A DNA stretch of 64,000 nucleotides. Origin: Ralstonia sp. RRA. GTDB lineage: Bacteria; Pseudomonadota; Gammaproteobacteria; Burkholderiales; Burkholderiaceae. Positions 36,037 to 45,254 of this stretch are shown in pieces (position 1 is the stretch's first letter; the number at the start of each line of letters is the position of its first letter). Below the pieces are notes generated by a model. It was not told where the DNA came from. It saw only the letters and a program-made list of their open reading frames with translations, and did not search any database. The translations under genes were made by a program, and so were the position numbers. The stretch spans positions 1,674,001 through 1,738,000 of the forward strand of contig NZ_CP146091.1 in NCBI RefSeq assembly GCF_037023145.1. Direction: 5' to 3'.

Positions 36037-36945
36037 ATGCGGAAACTCCCACCCCTGAGCGCGCTGCGGGCCTTTGAGGCCACCGCGCGCCATCTCAGCA
36101 TGAAGCGCGCTGCCGACGAACTGTCGGTCACGCCCACGGCCATCAGCCACCAGATCCGCCGGCTGGAAGAGACGCTGGGTGTGACGCTGTTTGAGCGGCA
36201 GGTGCGCGCGCTACGGTTGTCGAAGGCCGGCGAGCGGCTGTACCCGGTGCTCAACACGGGCTTTGATGCGTTTGCGCAGGCCGTCGATGCCATCCGGGCG
36301 CCGGAGGCTCAGCCGGCCCGCCAGCGCGTCACGCTCACCGCGCCAATGGGGCTGGCCGCACGCTGGCTCGTGCCGAGGCTCGGGGAGTTCGCCACGCAGC
36401 ATCCGGAGGTGGATCTGCGCATCCATGCGTCCGACACGGTGGTCGATCTGCATGGCGGCAGTGCGGATCTGGCCGTGCGTTATGGCGAGTCGCCTGCCGC
36501 CAGCGCTGGCCTCGTCGCCGAGCACCTCTTTGACGACGCCTATGCACCGGTCTGCCACCCGGGGCTGAACATCCGGTCGCACGACGATCTGGCGCGTGTG
36601 CCGCTCATCCACTCGGAATGGCAGCGCACGTTGCCACAACCCATCGGCTGGCCTCTGTGGGCCCGTGCGGCTGGCATCGAACACGTGCTCAAGATCGAGT
36701 CGGGCATCGTGCTGTCCGACGACGGGCACGCCATGTCTGCGGCCATGGCGGGGCAGGGCGTGATCCTGGCGAACCTGCCGTTGGTGCGCGACGCGCTGGA
36801 TGCGGGCGCGCTCGTGCAGCCGTTCGAGGGGCCGGTCATCCGCCGCTATGCGTTCTGGGCCGTGATGCCAGCAACACGCCTGGAGGAAGGCGCCGTGCGG
36901 GCCGTGTGGGATTGGCTACATCTGGCCGGGAGCCGCGGCCTTTGA
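36037..36945 (+). CDS. LysR-family regulator, GcvA-like
   Basis: This 302-residue regulator starts PPLSALRAFEATARHLSMKRAA, the characteristic GcvA-type HTH, with VTPTAISHQIRRLEETLG as recognition helix. The effector domain shows ADLAVRYGE and the GQGVILANLPLVRDAL end. It is divergent from azoR. Its 3' end overlaps the convergent phaZ by 30 bp. Confidence 0.92.
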   Translation: MRKLPPLSALRAFEATARHLSMKRAADELSVTPTAISHQIRRLEETLGVTLFERQVRALRLSKAGERLYPVLNTGFDAFAQAVDAIRAPEAQPARQRVTLTAPMGLAARWLVPRLGEFATQHPEVDLRIHASDTVVDLHGGSADLAVRYGESPAASAGLVAEHLFDDAYAPVCHPGLNIRSHDDLARVPLIHSEWQRTLPQPIGWPLWARAAGIEHVLKIESGIVLSDDGHAMSAAMAGQGVILANLPLVRDALDAGALVQPFEGPVIRRYAFWAVMPATRLEEGAVRAVWDWLHLAGSRGL

Positions 36946-38241
36946 GGATTCGATCCAGTTACGCAGGCTGACAACCTGACCACCGGCCTGCGACGCGGTG
37001 GCTGCGCTGCGCTCACGCGGTTCATGGTCATGGATGGTGGCGCGCACCATCGGATAGATCTGCGTTTCCCATTTGCGGCCATTGAATACACCGTAGTGCC
37101 CCACGCCGGTCTGCACGTGGTGCCGCTTCATGTACGGCCTAAGACTGCTGCACAAGTCCTGCGCGGCCACCGTCTGGCCGACCGCGCAGATGTCGTCCTT
37201 CTCGCCCTCGATGGTCAGCAAGGCGGTATGGCGAATGGCGCGCGGCTCGACCCGTCGGCCACCTACGCGCAACTGCCCGAGCGGCAGCGCGTACTGCTGA
37301 AACACCGTGCTCACGGTTTCCAGGTAGAACTCGGCCGTCAGGTCAGTGGTGGCGAAGTACTCCTCGTAGAACGTGCGGATCGTCTCGGCCTTGGTTGGGT
37401 CGCCCTTCGCGCGCTCATGGTGCAGGTCAGAGAACGATGCCGCGTGCCGATCCAGGTTCATCGACATGAAGGCGCACAACTGCATGAAGCCTGGATACAC
37501 ACGCCGCTGCGCACCCACAAAGCCTGCTGGCACCACGCTGATCAGGTTGCGCTCGAACCACTCGATCGGCCGGCTGTTGGCCAGTGCGTTGACCTTGGTC
37601 GGATTGACGCGGCAGTCGATCGGCCCAGCCATCAGCGTCATGCTGGCGGGCTGGGCGGGGTCGCCGTCTTCAGCCATGAGCGCCACGGCAGCCAGCGCGG
37701 CCACGGTGGGTTGGCAGATGGCCACGAGGTGAGCATCGGGCCCGAGTTGTTGCAGGAACCCGATAACGTGGCCAACGTAGTCGCCAAAACCAAAACTGCC
37801 GGCGGACAGCGGAATGTCGCGCGGGTTGTGCCAATCGGTGATGTACACATCGTGGTCGGCCAGCATGGTCCGCACCGTGCCGCGCAGCAGCGTGGCGAAG
37901 TGTCCGGACATCGGCGCGACGATCAGCACCCGTGGCTGCTGCGGACCGCCGGCCTTGCGGAAATGAAGCAACGCACCAAAGGGGGTATTGCAGATGATCT
38001 CTTCCGTTACGGCGACAGGCTCACCGCCCGAGCGCACGGTGTCGATGCCAAAGGGCGGCCGGTGGTGCGATAGGCCGGCCATCTGTACGAGCTCACAGCA
38101 GGCATCGATGTAGCGGCCGTGTGGGCTCTCGGCCAACGCGGGGGTCGCCGCAATCGTTGCCCGCGCAATGGCTGCAGCATCCCGCCACGGCCGCATCAGC
38201 TCCGTGATCGCCTGGTAGGCGGGATAGGCAAGGATATTCAT
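36916..38241 (-). CDS. phaZ: Intracellular polyhydroxyalkanoate depolymerase
   Basis: The 441-residue protein belongs to the intracellular PHB depolymerase family that mobilises storage granules. The nucleophile is Cys176 in AICQPTVAA, as in the Cys-type PhaZ1 of Cupriavidus necator, instead of the Ser of extracellular enzymes. APMSGHFATLLRGTVRTML, ITDWHNPRDIPLSAG and GVGHYGVFNGRKWE (catalytic His) are strong signatures. The start at 38241 (MNILAYPAYQ) gives the expected N-terminus; an in-frame ATG at 38304 is possible, and neither has a strong Shine-Dalgarno. Confidence 0.9.
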   Translation of the reverse strand: MNILAYPAYQAITELMRPWRDAAAIARATIAATPALAESPHGRYIDACCELVQMAGLSHHRPPFGIDTVRSGGEPVAVTEEIICNTPFGALLHFRKAGGPQQPRVLIVAPMSGHFATLLRGTVRTMLADHDVYITDWHNPRDIPLSAGSFGFGDYVGHVIGFLQQLGPDAHLVAICQPTVAALAAVALMAEDGDPAQPASMTLMAGPIDCRVNPTKVNALANSRPIEWFERNLISVVPAGFVGAQRRVYPGFMQLCAFMSMNLDRHAASFSDLHHERAKGDPTKAETIRTFYEEYFATTDLTAEFYLETVSTVFQQYALPLGQLRVGGRRVEPRAIRHTALLTIEGEKDDICAVGQTVAAQDLCSSLRPYMKRHHVQTGVGHYGVFNGRKWETQIYPMVRATIHDHEPRERSAATASQAGGQVVSLRNWIESSKAAAPGQM

Positions 38242-38509
38242 GGCGTCGTTGGCGCAGGCCTGCAGCGTGGGCGTACCGGTCAGACAAGGGGCAAGGCAAG
38301 TCATATGCCAGACCGGTTTGCACTGGCATGGTGTTTGCGAATCGCCAGGCACGGCGCGCCATCCAAGGCGACATAGCGCGCGCCAGGCGACGACGGCCTG
38401 CTTTGCGCGGGCTGCGCGCCACGTCATGCAATGGTGCGCATGCGGCGTTTCGGTGCAGAACGTCCAGATTTGGTGAAGCGCGCCCAGGCAGGCACCCACG
38501 GAGACCGCC

Positions 38510-39172
38510 ATGAGCCGGACGACCACTACGCTGACCATCAGCAGCCGCAACTATTCGTCGTGGTCGTTGCGGGGCTGGCTGCTCGCCCGGCTGGCCGGCA
38601 TCGAGTTTGAAACGGTGGTGGTGCCGGTCGACGATGCCGCCGCGCGTGCCGAGTTGCTGCTGCTGTCGCCGTCGATTCTCGTGCCGTGTCTCCACCACGA
38701 GGGCATCAAGGTGTGGGACACCCTTGCCATTGCCGAATACCTCAACGAGATCCGTCCGCAGGCGCATCTGCTGCCGGCCGACCGCGCGGCGCGCGCGCAT
38801 TGCCGCGCCGTCTGTGGCGAGATGCATTCCGGCTTCAGCGCACTGCGCTCTGCATTGCCGATGAACTTGCGCGCACAGTTTCCAAACTTCCGGGTCTGGT
38901 CGCGTGCGCAGGACGATATCGAACGCATCGTCGCCATCTGGCGCGAATGCCTGCAGCGCTATGGCGGCCCGTGGTTGTTCGGCAAGGCGCCCGGCATGGC
39001 CGATGCGATGTACGCCCCGGTTGTGACGCGCTTTCTCACCTACGACGTCAAGCTCGACCCGGACATCGCCGAGTACTGCGCGACCGTGCTCAAACATCCG
39101 TTCGTGCGCGAGTGGATGGAAGCCGCACAGCTTGAGACCGAAGACATCGACGAGCTGGACGTGGAGTTCTGA
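38510..39172 (+). CDS. Glutathione S-transferase family protein
   Basis: This 220-residue GST has an N-terminal thioredoxin-like domain (SSRNYSSWSLRGWLL, LVPCLHHEGIKVWDTLAIAEYL) and a helical C-terminal domain. The pattern is of the YfcF/maleylacetoacetate-isomerase-like group. It stands alone between phaZ (divergent) and the 2-oxoacid dehydrogenase operon. Confidence 0.87.
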   Translation: MSRTTTTLTISSRNYSSWSLRGWLLARLAGIEFETVVVPVDDAAARAELLLLSPSILVPCLHHEGIKVWDTLAIAEYLNEIRPQAHLLPADRAARAHCRAVCGEMHSGFSALRSALPMNLRAQFPNFRVWSRAQDDIERIVAIWRECLQRYGGPWLFGKAPGMADAMYAPVVTRFLTYDVKLDPDIAEYCATVLKHPFVREWMEAAQLETEDIDELDVEF

Positions 39173-39307
39173 ACGCAGCACGCTGCACCGCAAAAGCGAA
39201 AGCCGCCGTCTACACCCCCACGCGCCTCAGCCAAACGGCTGGGCTTGTTTTCGGTCGCCCAACGTCTAGTGTGGGAAGGAGACCAAAAGAACAAAGGGGC
39301 TGCAGTC

Positions 39308-40393
39308 ATGACCACGGTCGGCAGCTTTCAGATCGACTATCTGCAGGTCCTGGACCGCGAGGGCAAGCCGGTCCAGCCACTCCCGGCGTTTGCGCAGGAC
39401 GTGCAAACGCTCCTCGCGCTGTACCGCGCGATGGTGCTCACCCGTGCATTCGACACCAAGGCGGTTGCGCTGCAGCGCACCGGCAAGCTTGGCACGTTTG
39501 CGTCTTCTGTGGGGCAGGAGGCGATTGGTGTGGGCGTCGCCAGCGTCATGCATTCGGACGACGTGCTGTTCCCGTCCTATCGAGACCACAGCGCGCAATT
39601 GCTGCGCGGCGTCACGATGGCCGAGAGCCTGCTGTACTGGGGCGGCGACGAGCGCGGCAGCGCGTTCAGCAAGGTACCCAATGATTTTCCGAACTGCGTG
39701 CCGATCGGCACCCAGGTGTGCCACGCAGCGGGTGCGGCCTACGCGTTCCAGTTGCGCGGCGAGCCCCGCGTGGCGGTCGCGATCATCGGTGACGGTGGCA
39801 CCTCCAAGGGCGATTTCTACGAAGGCATGAACTTCGCGGGCGTGTGGAACGCGCCGCTGGTAATCATCATCAACAACAACCAGTGGGCGATCTCGGTGCC
39901 GCGTAGCCGGCAGACCATTGCGCAGACGCTGGCGCAAAAAGCCATCGCCGCCGGGATTGCCGGCCTGCAGGTCGACGGCAACGATGTGATTGCGGTACGG
40001 CAAGCCGCGCAGGAAGCGTTGGATCGCGCCAGGGCGGGGGGCGGCCCCACGCTCATTGAAGCCGTGACGTACCGCCTAGGCGACCACACCACCGCCGACG
40101 ACGCCACGCGCTACCGCGATTCCGACATCGTCAAGCAAGCCTGGGAAGCCGAGCCCATCCTGCGACTGCGCAAGTACCTGACCAGCATTAACGCGTGGGA
40201 CAAGGCGCAGGAAGACCAACTCGGCCGCGCCTGCTATGCGCAGGTAGAAGAGGCGGTTGCCGAATACATGGCTGTCGAACATCCGGGGCCGGATGCGATG
40301 TTCGACCACTTGTACGCGACCTTGCCCAGCGCACTCGAATGGCAGCGTGCCATGGCGCTGGCATTCGCCTCCAACGGGGGTGCACATGGCTGA
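39308..40393 (+). CDS. 2-oxoacid (pyruvate/branched-chain) dehydrogenase E1 alpha subunit
   Basis: This 361-residue thiamine-diphosphate subunit of an alpha2beta2 E1 decarboxylates a 2-oxo acid. The ThDP motif GDGGTSKGDFYEGMNFAG...NNNQWAIS is intact and YRLGDHTTADD is the phosphorylation-loop region of the PDH/BCDH alpha family. The heterodimeric form differs from the homodimeric AceE used by most proteobacteria for pyruvate, so branched-chain 2-oxoacids or a secondary PDH role is likely. The start at 39308 is used; the upstream 21 codons lack family similarity. Confidence 0.87.
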   Translation: MTTVGSFQIDYLQVLDREGKPVQPLPAFAQDVQTLLALYRAMVLTRAFDTKAVALQRTGKLGTFASSVGQEAIGVGVASVMHSDDVLFPSYRDHSAQLLRGVTMAESLLYWGGDERGSAFSKVPNDFPNCVPIGTQVCHAAGAAYAFQLRGEPRVAVAIIGDGGTSKGDFYEGMNFAGVWNAPLVIIINNNQWAISVPRSRQTIAQTLAQKAIAAGIAGLQVDGNDVIAVRQAAQEALDRARAGGGPTLIEAVTYRLGDHTTADDATRYRDSDIVKQAWEAEPILRLRKYLTSINAWDKAQEDQLGRACYAQVEEAVAEYMAVEHPGPDAMFDHLYATLPSALEWQRAMALAFASNGGAHG

Positions 40394-41366
40394 CGTCAAC
40401 CTCGTCGAGGCCGTCAACCTGGCGCTGGCGCATGCGCTGGAGCACGACCCGTCCGTTGTGCTGCTGGGCGAAGACATTGGCGTCAATGGCGGTGTGTTCC
40501 GTGCCACGGTGGGGTTGCAGGCACGCTTCGGGCCGCAGCGTGTGCTCGACAGCCCGCTGGCGGAAACCGCGCTGGCCGGCACGGCCATCGGCATGGCGGC
40601 GGTGGGCCTCAAGCCGGTGGTGGAGATCCAGTTCAGCGGTTTCATCTATCCGGCCATCGACAACGTGCTCAACCACGCCGCGCGGTTGCGCAACCGCACA
40701 CGCGGGCGGCTGTCGTGCCCGATGGTGATTCGCGCGCCCAGCGGCGGTGGCATCCACGCACCTGAGCACCACTCGGAAAGCCCGGAGGCGCTGTTCACGC
40801 ATATGCCGGGGTTGCGCGTGGTGGTGCCGTCGTCTCCGGCGCGGGCGTATGGGCTGCTGCTGGCAGCCATTCGTGATCCGGACCCGGTGATCTTTTTCGA
40901 GCCGACGCGGTTGTATCGCGTGTTCAAGCAACCGGTGGAAGACGACGGTCAAGCCCTGCCACTGGATACCTGCTTTGTGCTGCGCGACGGCACCGACGTC
41001 ACGCTGGTGAGCTGGGGCGGTGCCTTGCAGGAAACGCTGGCCGCTGCCGACCAGCTTGCCGAAGAGGGCATCGCCGCCGAGGTGATCGACGTGGCCACGC
41101 TTAAGCCGTTGGATATGGATTCGATCCTGGCATCGGTGGCCAAGACCGGCCGGTGCGTGATCGTGCACGAGGCCGCACGCACGTCAGGGGTAGGCGCGGA
41201 GATTGCCGCCAACATTGCTGAACACGGCTTGTATTCACTGCTGGCACCCGTGCAGCGCGTGACGGGCTACGACGTGGTCATGCCGCTGCCCCGGCTTGAG
41301 CACCACTACCTGCCGAGCGTGGAGCGCATTCTCGCGGCGGTCAGGAAAACGCTGGAGGGCACCTGA
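40386..41366 (+). CDS. 2-oxoacid dehydrogenase E1 beta subunit
   Basis: This 326-residue subunit completes the E1 heterotetramer. LLGEDIGVNGGVFRAT, DSPLAETALAGTAIGMA, EIQFSGFIYPAIDNV and HHSESPEALFTHMPGLRVV are canonical E1-beta blocks. It overlaps the alpha gene by 8 bp and E2 starts 3 bp after it. Confidence 0.9.
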   Translation: MADVNLVEAVNLALAHALEHDPSVVLLGEDIGVNGGVFRATVGLQARFGPQRVLDSPLAETALAGTAIGMAAVGLKPVVEIQFSGFIYPAIDNVLNHAARLRNRTRGRLSCPMVIRAPSGGGIHAPEHHSESPEALFTHMPGLRVVVPSSPARAYGLLLAAIRDPDPVIFFEPTRLYRVFKQPVEDDGQALPLDTCFVLRDGTDVTLVSWGGALQETLAAADQLAEEGIAAEVIDVATLKPLDMDSILASVAKTGRCVIVHEAARTSGVGAEIAANIAEHGLYSLLAPVQRVTGYDVVMPLPRLEHHYLPSVERILAAVRKTLEGT

Positions 41367-41369
41367 ACA

Positions 41370-42491
41370 ATGATCGTCTTCAAACTGCCGGACCTCGGTG
41401 AGGGGCTGCAAGAGGCGGAGATCGTGGAATGGCACGTCAAGGTGGGCGATGCCATCCAGGCCGATCAGCCACTGGTATCGGTGGAGACCGCCAAGGCGAT
41501 CGTGGAGATTCCGTCGCCGCAATCGGGCCGCGTTGCCAAGCTGTTCGGTCAACCCGGCGACATCGTGCATCTTGGCGCGGCGCTGGTCGCTTTTGAGGGC
41601 GACGGTGGGGGCGATGCCGATGCCGGCACGGTGGTGGGCCAGATGCCGGCGGGGCAACACGTGGTGCACGAAGCGCCCGCCGCGCTGGGCCGAGGCGCAG
41701 CAGGCGCCGGCGCGGGTGGTGTCAAGGCGATGCCCGCTGTCCGGGCACTGGCGCGCAAGCTGGATGTGGACCTCTCGATGGTCACGCCGTCGGGGCCGGA
41801 TGGCGTGATCACCGCCGCCGATGTCGAACGTGCCGCCAAGACGTTTGCCGATCTGGGCCCGCCCGAAGTGCTGCGCGGCGTGCGGCGTGCGATGGCCCAG
41901 AACATGGCCCGTGCGCAGAACGAGGTGGCTGCTGCCACCGTCATCGATGATGCCGACATTCACGCCTGGGCGCCGGGCACGGACGTGACGATCCGTCTGA
42001 TCCGTGCGCTGGTGGCTGGCTGCCGCGCAGTGCCCGGCTTGAACGCCTGGTTTGACGGCAATGCCGGGCGGCGCCACGTGCTGGAAAAAATCGACGTGGG
42101 TATCGCTGTGGATCTGCCAGACGGGTTGTTTGTGCCCGTGCTGCGCAACGTCGCGCATCGAGATGCCGCCGACCTGCGTGCCGGGCTGGATCGCATGCGC
42201 GCCGACATCAAGGCGCGCAAGATTCCACCGGAAGAGCTGCGCGGCAACACGATCACGCTGTCGAACTTCGGCATGATCGCGGGCAAATATGCCGCACCGA
42301 TCGTCGTGCCGCCCACGGTGGCAATTCTGGGCGCAGGGCGCATCCACGAGCAGGTGGTTGCGGCCGGCGGCGCGCCTGCCGTCCACCGTGTCTTGCCGCT
42401 GAGTCTGACGTTTGACCACCGCGTCGTAACCGGCGGTGAAGCGGCAAGATTCCTGGCGGCAGTGATTGCCGATCTGGAAGCCGCTGCGTAG
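41370..42491 (+). CDS. 2-oxoacid dehydrogenase E2 (dihydrolipoyl acyltransferase)
   Basis: This 373-residue core subunit has one lipoyl domain with Lys42 in ETAKA, an Ala/Gly-rich hinge, a peripheral subunit-binding domain (PAVRALARKLDVDLSMV) and an acyltransferase domain. The catalytic motif is normally HxxxDG; here His350 is followed by RVVTGG, so the position of the conserved Asp is Thr354. GNTITLSNFGMIAGKYAAPIV is otherwise typical. It is short for an E2 but complete. No E3 (lipoamide dehydrogenase) gene follows. Confidence 0.87.
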   Translation: MIVFKLPDLGEGLQEAEIVEWHVKVGDAIQADQPLVSVETAKAIVEIPSPQSGRVAKLFGQPGDIVHLGAALVAFEGDGGGDADAGTVVGQMPAGQHVVHEAPAALGRGAAGAGAGGVKAMPAVRALARKLDVDLSMVTPSGPDGVITAADVERAAKTFADLGPPEVLRGVRRAMAQNMARAQNEVAAATVIDDADIHAWAPGTDVTIRLIRALVAGCRAVPGLNAWFDGNAGRRHVLEKIDVGIAVDLPDGLFVPVLRNVAHRDAADLRAGLDRMRADIKARKIPPEELRGNTITLSNFGMIAGKYAAPIVVPPTVAILGAGRIHEQVVAAGGAPAVHRVLPLSLTFDHRVVTGGEAARFLAAVIADLEAAA

Positions 42492-42507
42492 TCCATTCTG
42501 CAGACGA

Positions 42508-43986
42508 TCAGCGCAGCAAGGGCGATGTGCTGTGCGCCGGCGCAAATGCCTCGTGCCATGCGGCGGCAAGCTGCAGCAAGGCAAAGTCTGAGCGCGGTGG
42601 TGCAATCACCTGCAGACCCAGCGGAAGACCATCGGCTGTGAAGCCCGACGGCAAGCTTGCCGCCGGAACACCGGCAAGCGTCGGGCCGATGACCACTTCC
42701 ATCCAGCGGTGATACGTATCCATCGCGCGGCCGGCAACCGTCTTGGGCCAATGTTCCTCTGCCGCGAACGGTGCGGTCTGGCTGCTCGGCAGGACCAAGA
42801 AGTCGTACTCGGCAAACTGTGCCAGCAACGCCTGATACCAGTTCGCGCGGGTGGTAGTGGCGCGGTTGATGTCAACCACCCCGCGGCGATGGCCTTGTTC
42901 CACTTCCCAGATCGCTTCGGGCTTGAGCAACTCCCGCGTGGTTGGGTTGGCGTACAGCTGGCCAAGGTTGCCGGTCACGATCATGGCGCGCAGCGTGCAC
43001 CAGCATTCCCACAGCGCATCCATCGGGAAGAACGGCTGCAGAGCCTCAACGTGGCAGCCCAGGTTGCGGAAGGTGTCCAACGCCCGCTCGTTGACGGCCA
43101 TGACTTCCGGCTCAACGGCCAGATAGCCGCCAAAGTCGCCCAGCCAGCCAATGCGCGCCTGCCGGAAATCGCGATGCAGCGGGCGCGTGAAGCCGGCAGG
43201 ATCGTCTTGCAATGACAGCGGTGCACGCGGGTCGTAGCCCGCCTGGGTGGCAAGCAGCCAGGCAAGGTCTTGCGGATTGCGCGCCATCGGGCCTTCGGTA
43301 CCCAGTTGCTGAAAGAACACGTCGCCGGTGGGGCCGTAAGGCACGCGGCCAAGACTGGGGCGCAGGCCGTAGATGTTGTTCCACGCGGCGGGATTGCGCA
43401 GCGAGCCCATCATGTCGCTGCCGTCTGCCACCGGCAGCATCTGCAGCGCCACCGCGACTGCCGTACCGCCGCTGCTGCCACCGGCCGAATGGGCCGGGTT
43501 CCACGCGTTGCGCGTGATGCCATAGACCTGGTTGTAGGTGTGCGAGCCCAGGCCGAACTCGGGCGTATTGGTCTTGCCGATGAACACCGTGCCCTGCCGG
43601 CGCAGGCGCTCCGCCATGATGCTGTCGCGCGCCGGCACGTTGCGCGCCAGCGCACGGCTGCCCATCGTCGTCACCATGCCGGCGACAGCCGTCAGATCCT
43701 TGGGCGCCTGCGGAAAACCATGCATCCAGCCACCCGACAGCCCTTGCGACAGCAGCACATCGCGCTCGCGCGCCTGGTCGATCGCCCACGCGGCGTCCAC
43801 ACGAGCCACCACGGCGTTGACCGTTGGGTTGAGGCGATCGATCTGTGCCAGGAAGGCTTCCATGACTTCCACGCAGGAAACGTCACGCGCGTGGATGCGC
43901 CTAGACAGCTCGATCGCGCTCCACTGCACGATCTCCTGGTGCGTCGGCGAATGTGTTGCTGCGGAGGACAGGGCGACGTTTTGCAT
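42508..43986 (-). CDS. Amidase (amidase signature family)
   Basis: This amidase-signature enzyme hydrolyses a carboxamide. The Ser-Ser-Lys triad is visible: Lys in IGKTNTPEFG, the signature SAGGSSGGTAVAVAL, and the nucleophile Ser in the DMMGSLRNPAAWNNI region. I prefer the ATG at 43986, with GAGAG ahead of it; in-frame ATG at 43995 and GTG at 44001 are alternatives (492-497 residues). It ends 17 bp from E2 of the convergent operon. It follows the M20 hydrolase in a three-gene operon. Confidence 0.87.
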   Translation of the reverse strand: MQNVALSSAATHSPTHQEIVQWSAIELSRRIHARDVSCVEVMEAFLAQIDRLNPTVNAVVARVDAAWAIDQARERDVLLSQGLSGGWMHGFPQAPKDLTAVAGMVTTMGSRALARNVPARDSIMAERLRRQGTVFIGKTNTPEFGLGSHTYNQVYGITRNAWNPAHSAGGSSGGTAVAVALQMLPVADGSDMMGSLRNPAAWNNIYGLRPSLGRVPYGPTGDVFFQQLGTEGPMARNPQDLAWLLATQAGYDPRAPLSLQDDPAGFTRPLHRDFRQARIGWLGDFGGYLAVEPEVMAVNERALDTFRNLGCHVEALQPFFPMDALWECWCTLRAMIVTGNLGQLYANPTTRELLKPEAIWEVEQGHRRGVVDINRATTTRANWYQALLAQFAEYDFLVLPSSQTAPFAAEEHWPKTVAGRAMDTYHRWMEVVIGPTLAGVPAASLPSGFTADGLPLGLQVIAPPRSDFALLQLAAAWHEAFAPAHSTSPLLR

Positions 43987-44009
43987 GGCTCTCATCTGCA
44001 CTCAGGGGA

Positions 44010-45221
44010 TTAGGCGGACAGGTAGGTTTGCGCCAGTCGCACCCAGCAGGCTGCGCCCAGCGGCAGCACCTGATCGTTGAAGTCGTAGCCGGGATTGTGG
44101 ACCATGCAGCCACCAAATTCGCCTTCGCCATTGCCCAGAATCAGGTAGCAGCCGGGCACTTCATTGAGCATCCAGGCAAAGTCTTCACTGCCGTTGAGTC
44201 CTTTGGGCGCCTGCGTGACGACGTTGTCTGCGCCAACCAGTTCGGTGCAGACCTGCTGCGCGAGCTGGGTCTCGGCCAAGGTATTGACCATGGGCGGGGT
44301 CAGTTGGCGATAGTCGATCTGTGCTTCCACGCCATGCGCCTGTGCGGTCAGGCTGACGATCTCGCGGATGCGCTTCTCCACCATGGCGCGCGTTTCCGGC
44401 CGCGCCGCGCGCACGTTGACGCCGATCGTCACCGATTCGGGGATCACGTTGTGCGTCATGCCGCCACGGATGAAGCCAACGGAGACAACGGCGGTGTCAT
44501 CCGGCGCGACATTGCGGGCCACCACGGTCTGCAGCGCAGTGACGATGGCCGCAGATGCCACGATCGGATCGCTCGCACGATGCGGCATCGCGCCATGCCC
44601 GCCCACGCCCTTGATGGTGACGTCCGCCACATCGGAAGACAGACTGACCGGCCCCGGCAAGACGCGGAAGCTGCCAGCCGCCACGCCCGGCATGTTGTGC
44701 AGCGCGAACACCGCATCGCACGGAAAACGCTCGAACAGCCCGTCTTCAATCATGGCGCGTGCGCCGCACAGGTTTTCTTCGTCGGGCTGGAAGATCAGGT
44801 TGAGCGTGCCGTCAAAGTTGCGGCTGTCGGCCAGTGCCTTGGCTGCCGCCAGCAGGATGGCGGTGTGCCCGTCATGGCCGCAGGCGTGCATCTTGCCGTG
44901 GTTGCGGCTGGCATAGGGCAGGCCGGTGGCTTCGATGATGGGCAGTGCATCCATGTCGGCACGGATGCCGAGCTTGCGGGTGCCATTACCGAGCTTCAAC
45001 TGGCCCACCACGCCGCTTTTGCCGATGCCGGTGTGCACCTCGTAGCCCCAGCTTTTCAGCAGATCGGCCACCAGCATGCTCGTGCCGCCCACCTCGAAAC
45101 CCAGTTCGGGCTGGGCGTGGATCTGGCGGCGGATGTTGACGAAGGTTTCTGCGTCGATATGGATGGGGGGCAGCAGATGCGGCAGCAGTTGAAAGGGCGT
45201 GAGCGTAGGCGCTTTGGTCAT
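44010..45221 (-). CDS. M20-family amidohydrolase (hippurate hydrolase-like)
   Basis: This 403-residue zinc peptidase-like enzyme has the metal-binding HACGHDGHTAILL, DEENLCGA and MPHRASDP blocks of the HipO/IAA-amino-acid hydrolase group, which cleave N-acyl amino acids. AAGGAGCCCC precedes the ATG at 45221. With the amidase and a transporter it suggests import and stepwise cleavage of an N-acylated or amide compound. The substrate is not known. Confidence 0.9.
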   Translation of the reverse strand: MTKAPTLTPFQLLPHLLPPIHIDAETFVNIRRQIHAQPELGFEVGGTSMLVADLLKSWGYEVHTGIGKSGVVGQLKLGNGTRKLGIRADMDALPIIEATGLPYASRNHGKMHACGHDGHTAILLAAAKALADSRNFDGTLNLIFQPDEENLCGARAMIEDGLFERFPCDAVFALHNMPGVAAGSFRVLPGPVSLSSDVADVTIKGVGGHGAMPHRASDPIVASAAIVTALQTVVARNVAPDDTAVVSVGFIRGGMTHNVIPESVTIGVNVRAARPETRAMVEKRIREIVSLTAQAHGVEAQIDYRQLTPPMVNTLAETQLAQQVCTELVGADNVVTQAPKGLNGSEDFAWMLNEVPGCYLILGNGEGEFGGCMVHNPGYDFNDQVLPLGAACWVRLAQTYLSA

Positions 45222-45254
45222 GTCGGGGCTCCTTGCTGGAATGGGAATGGGTTG

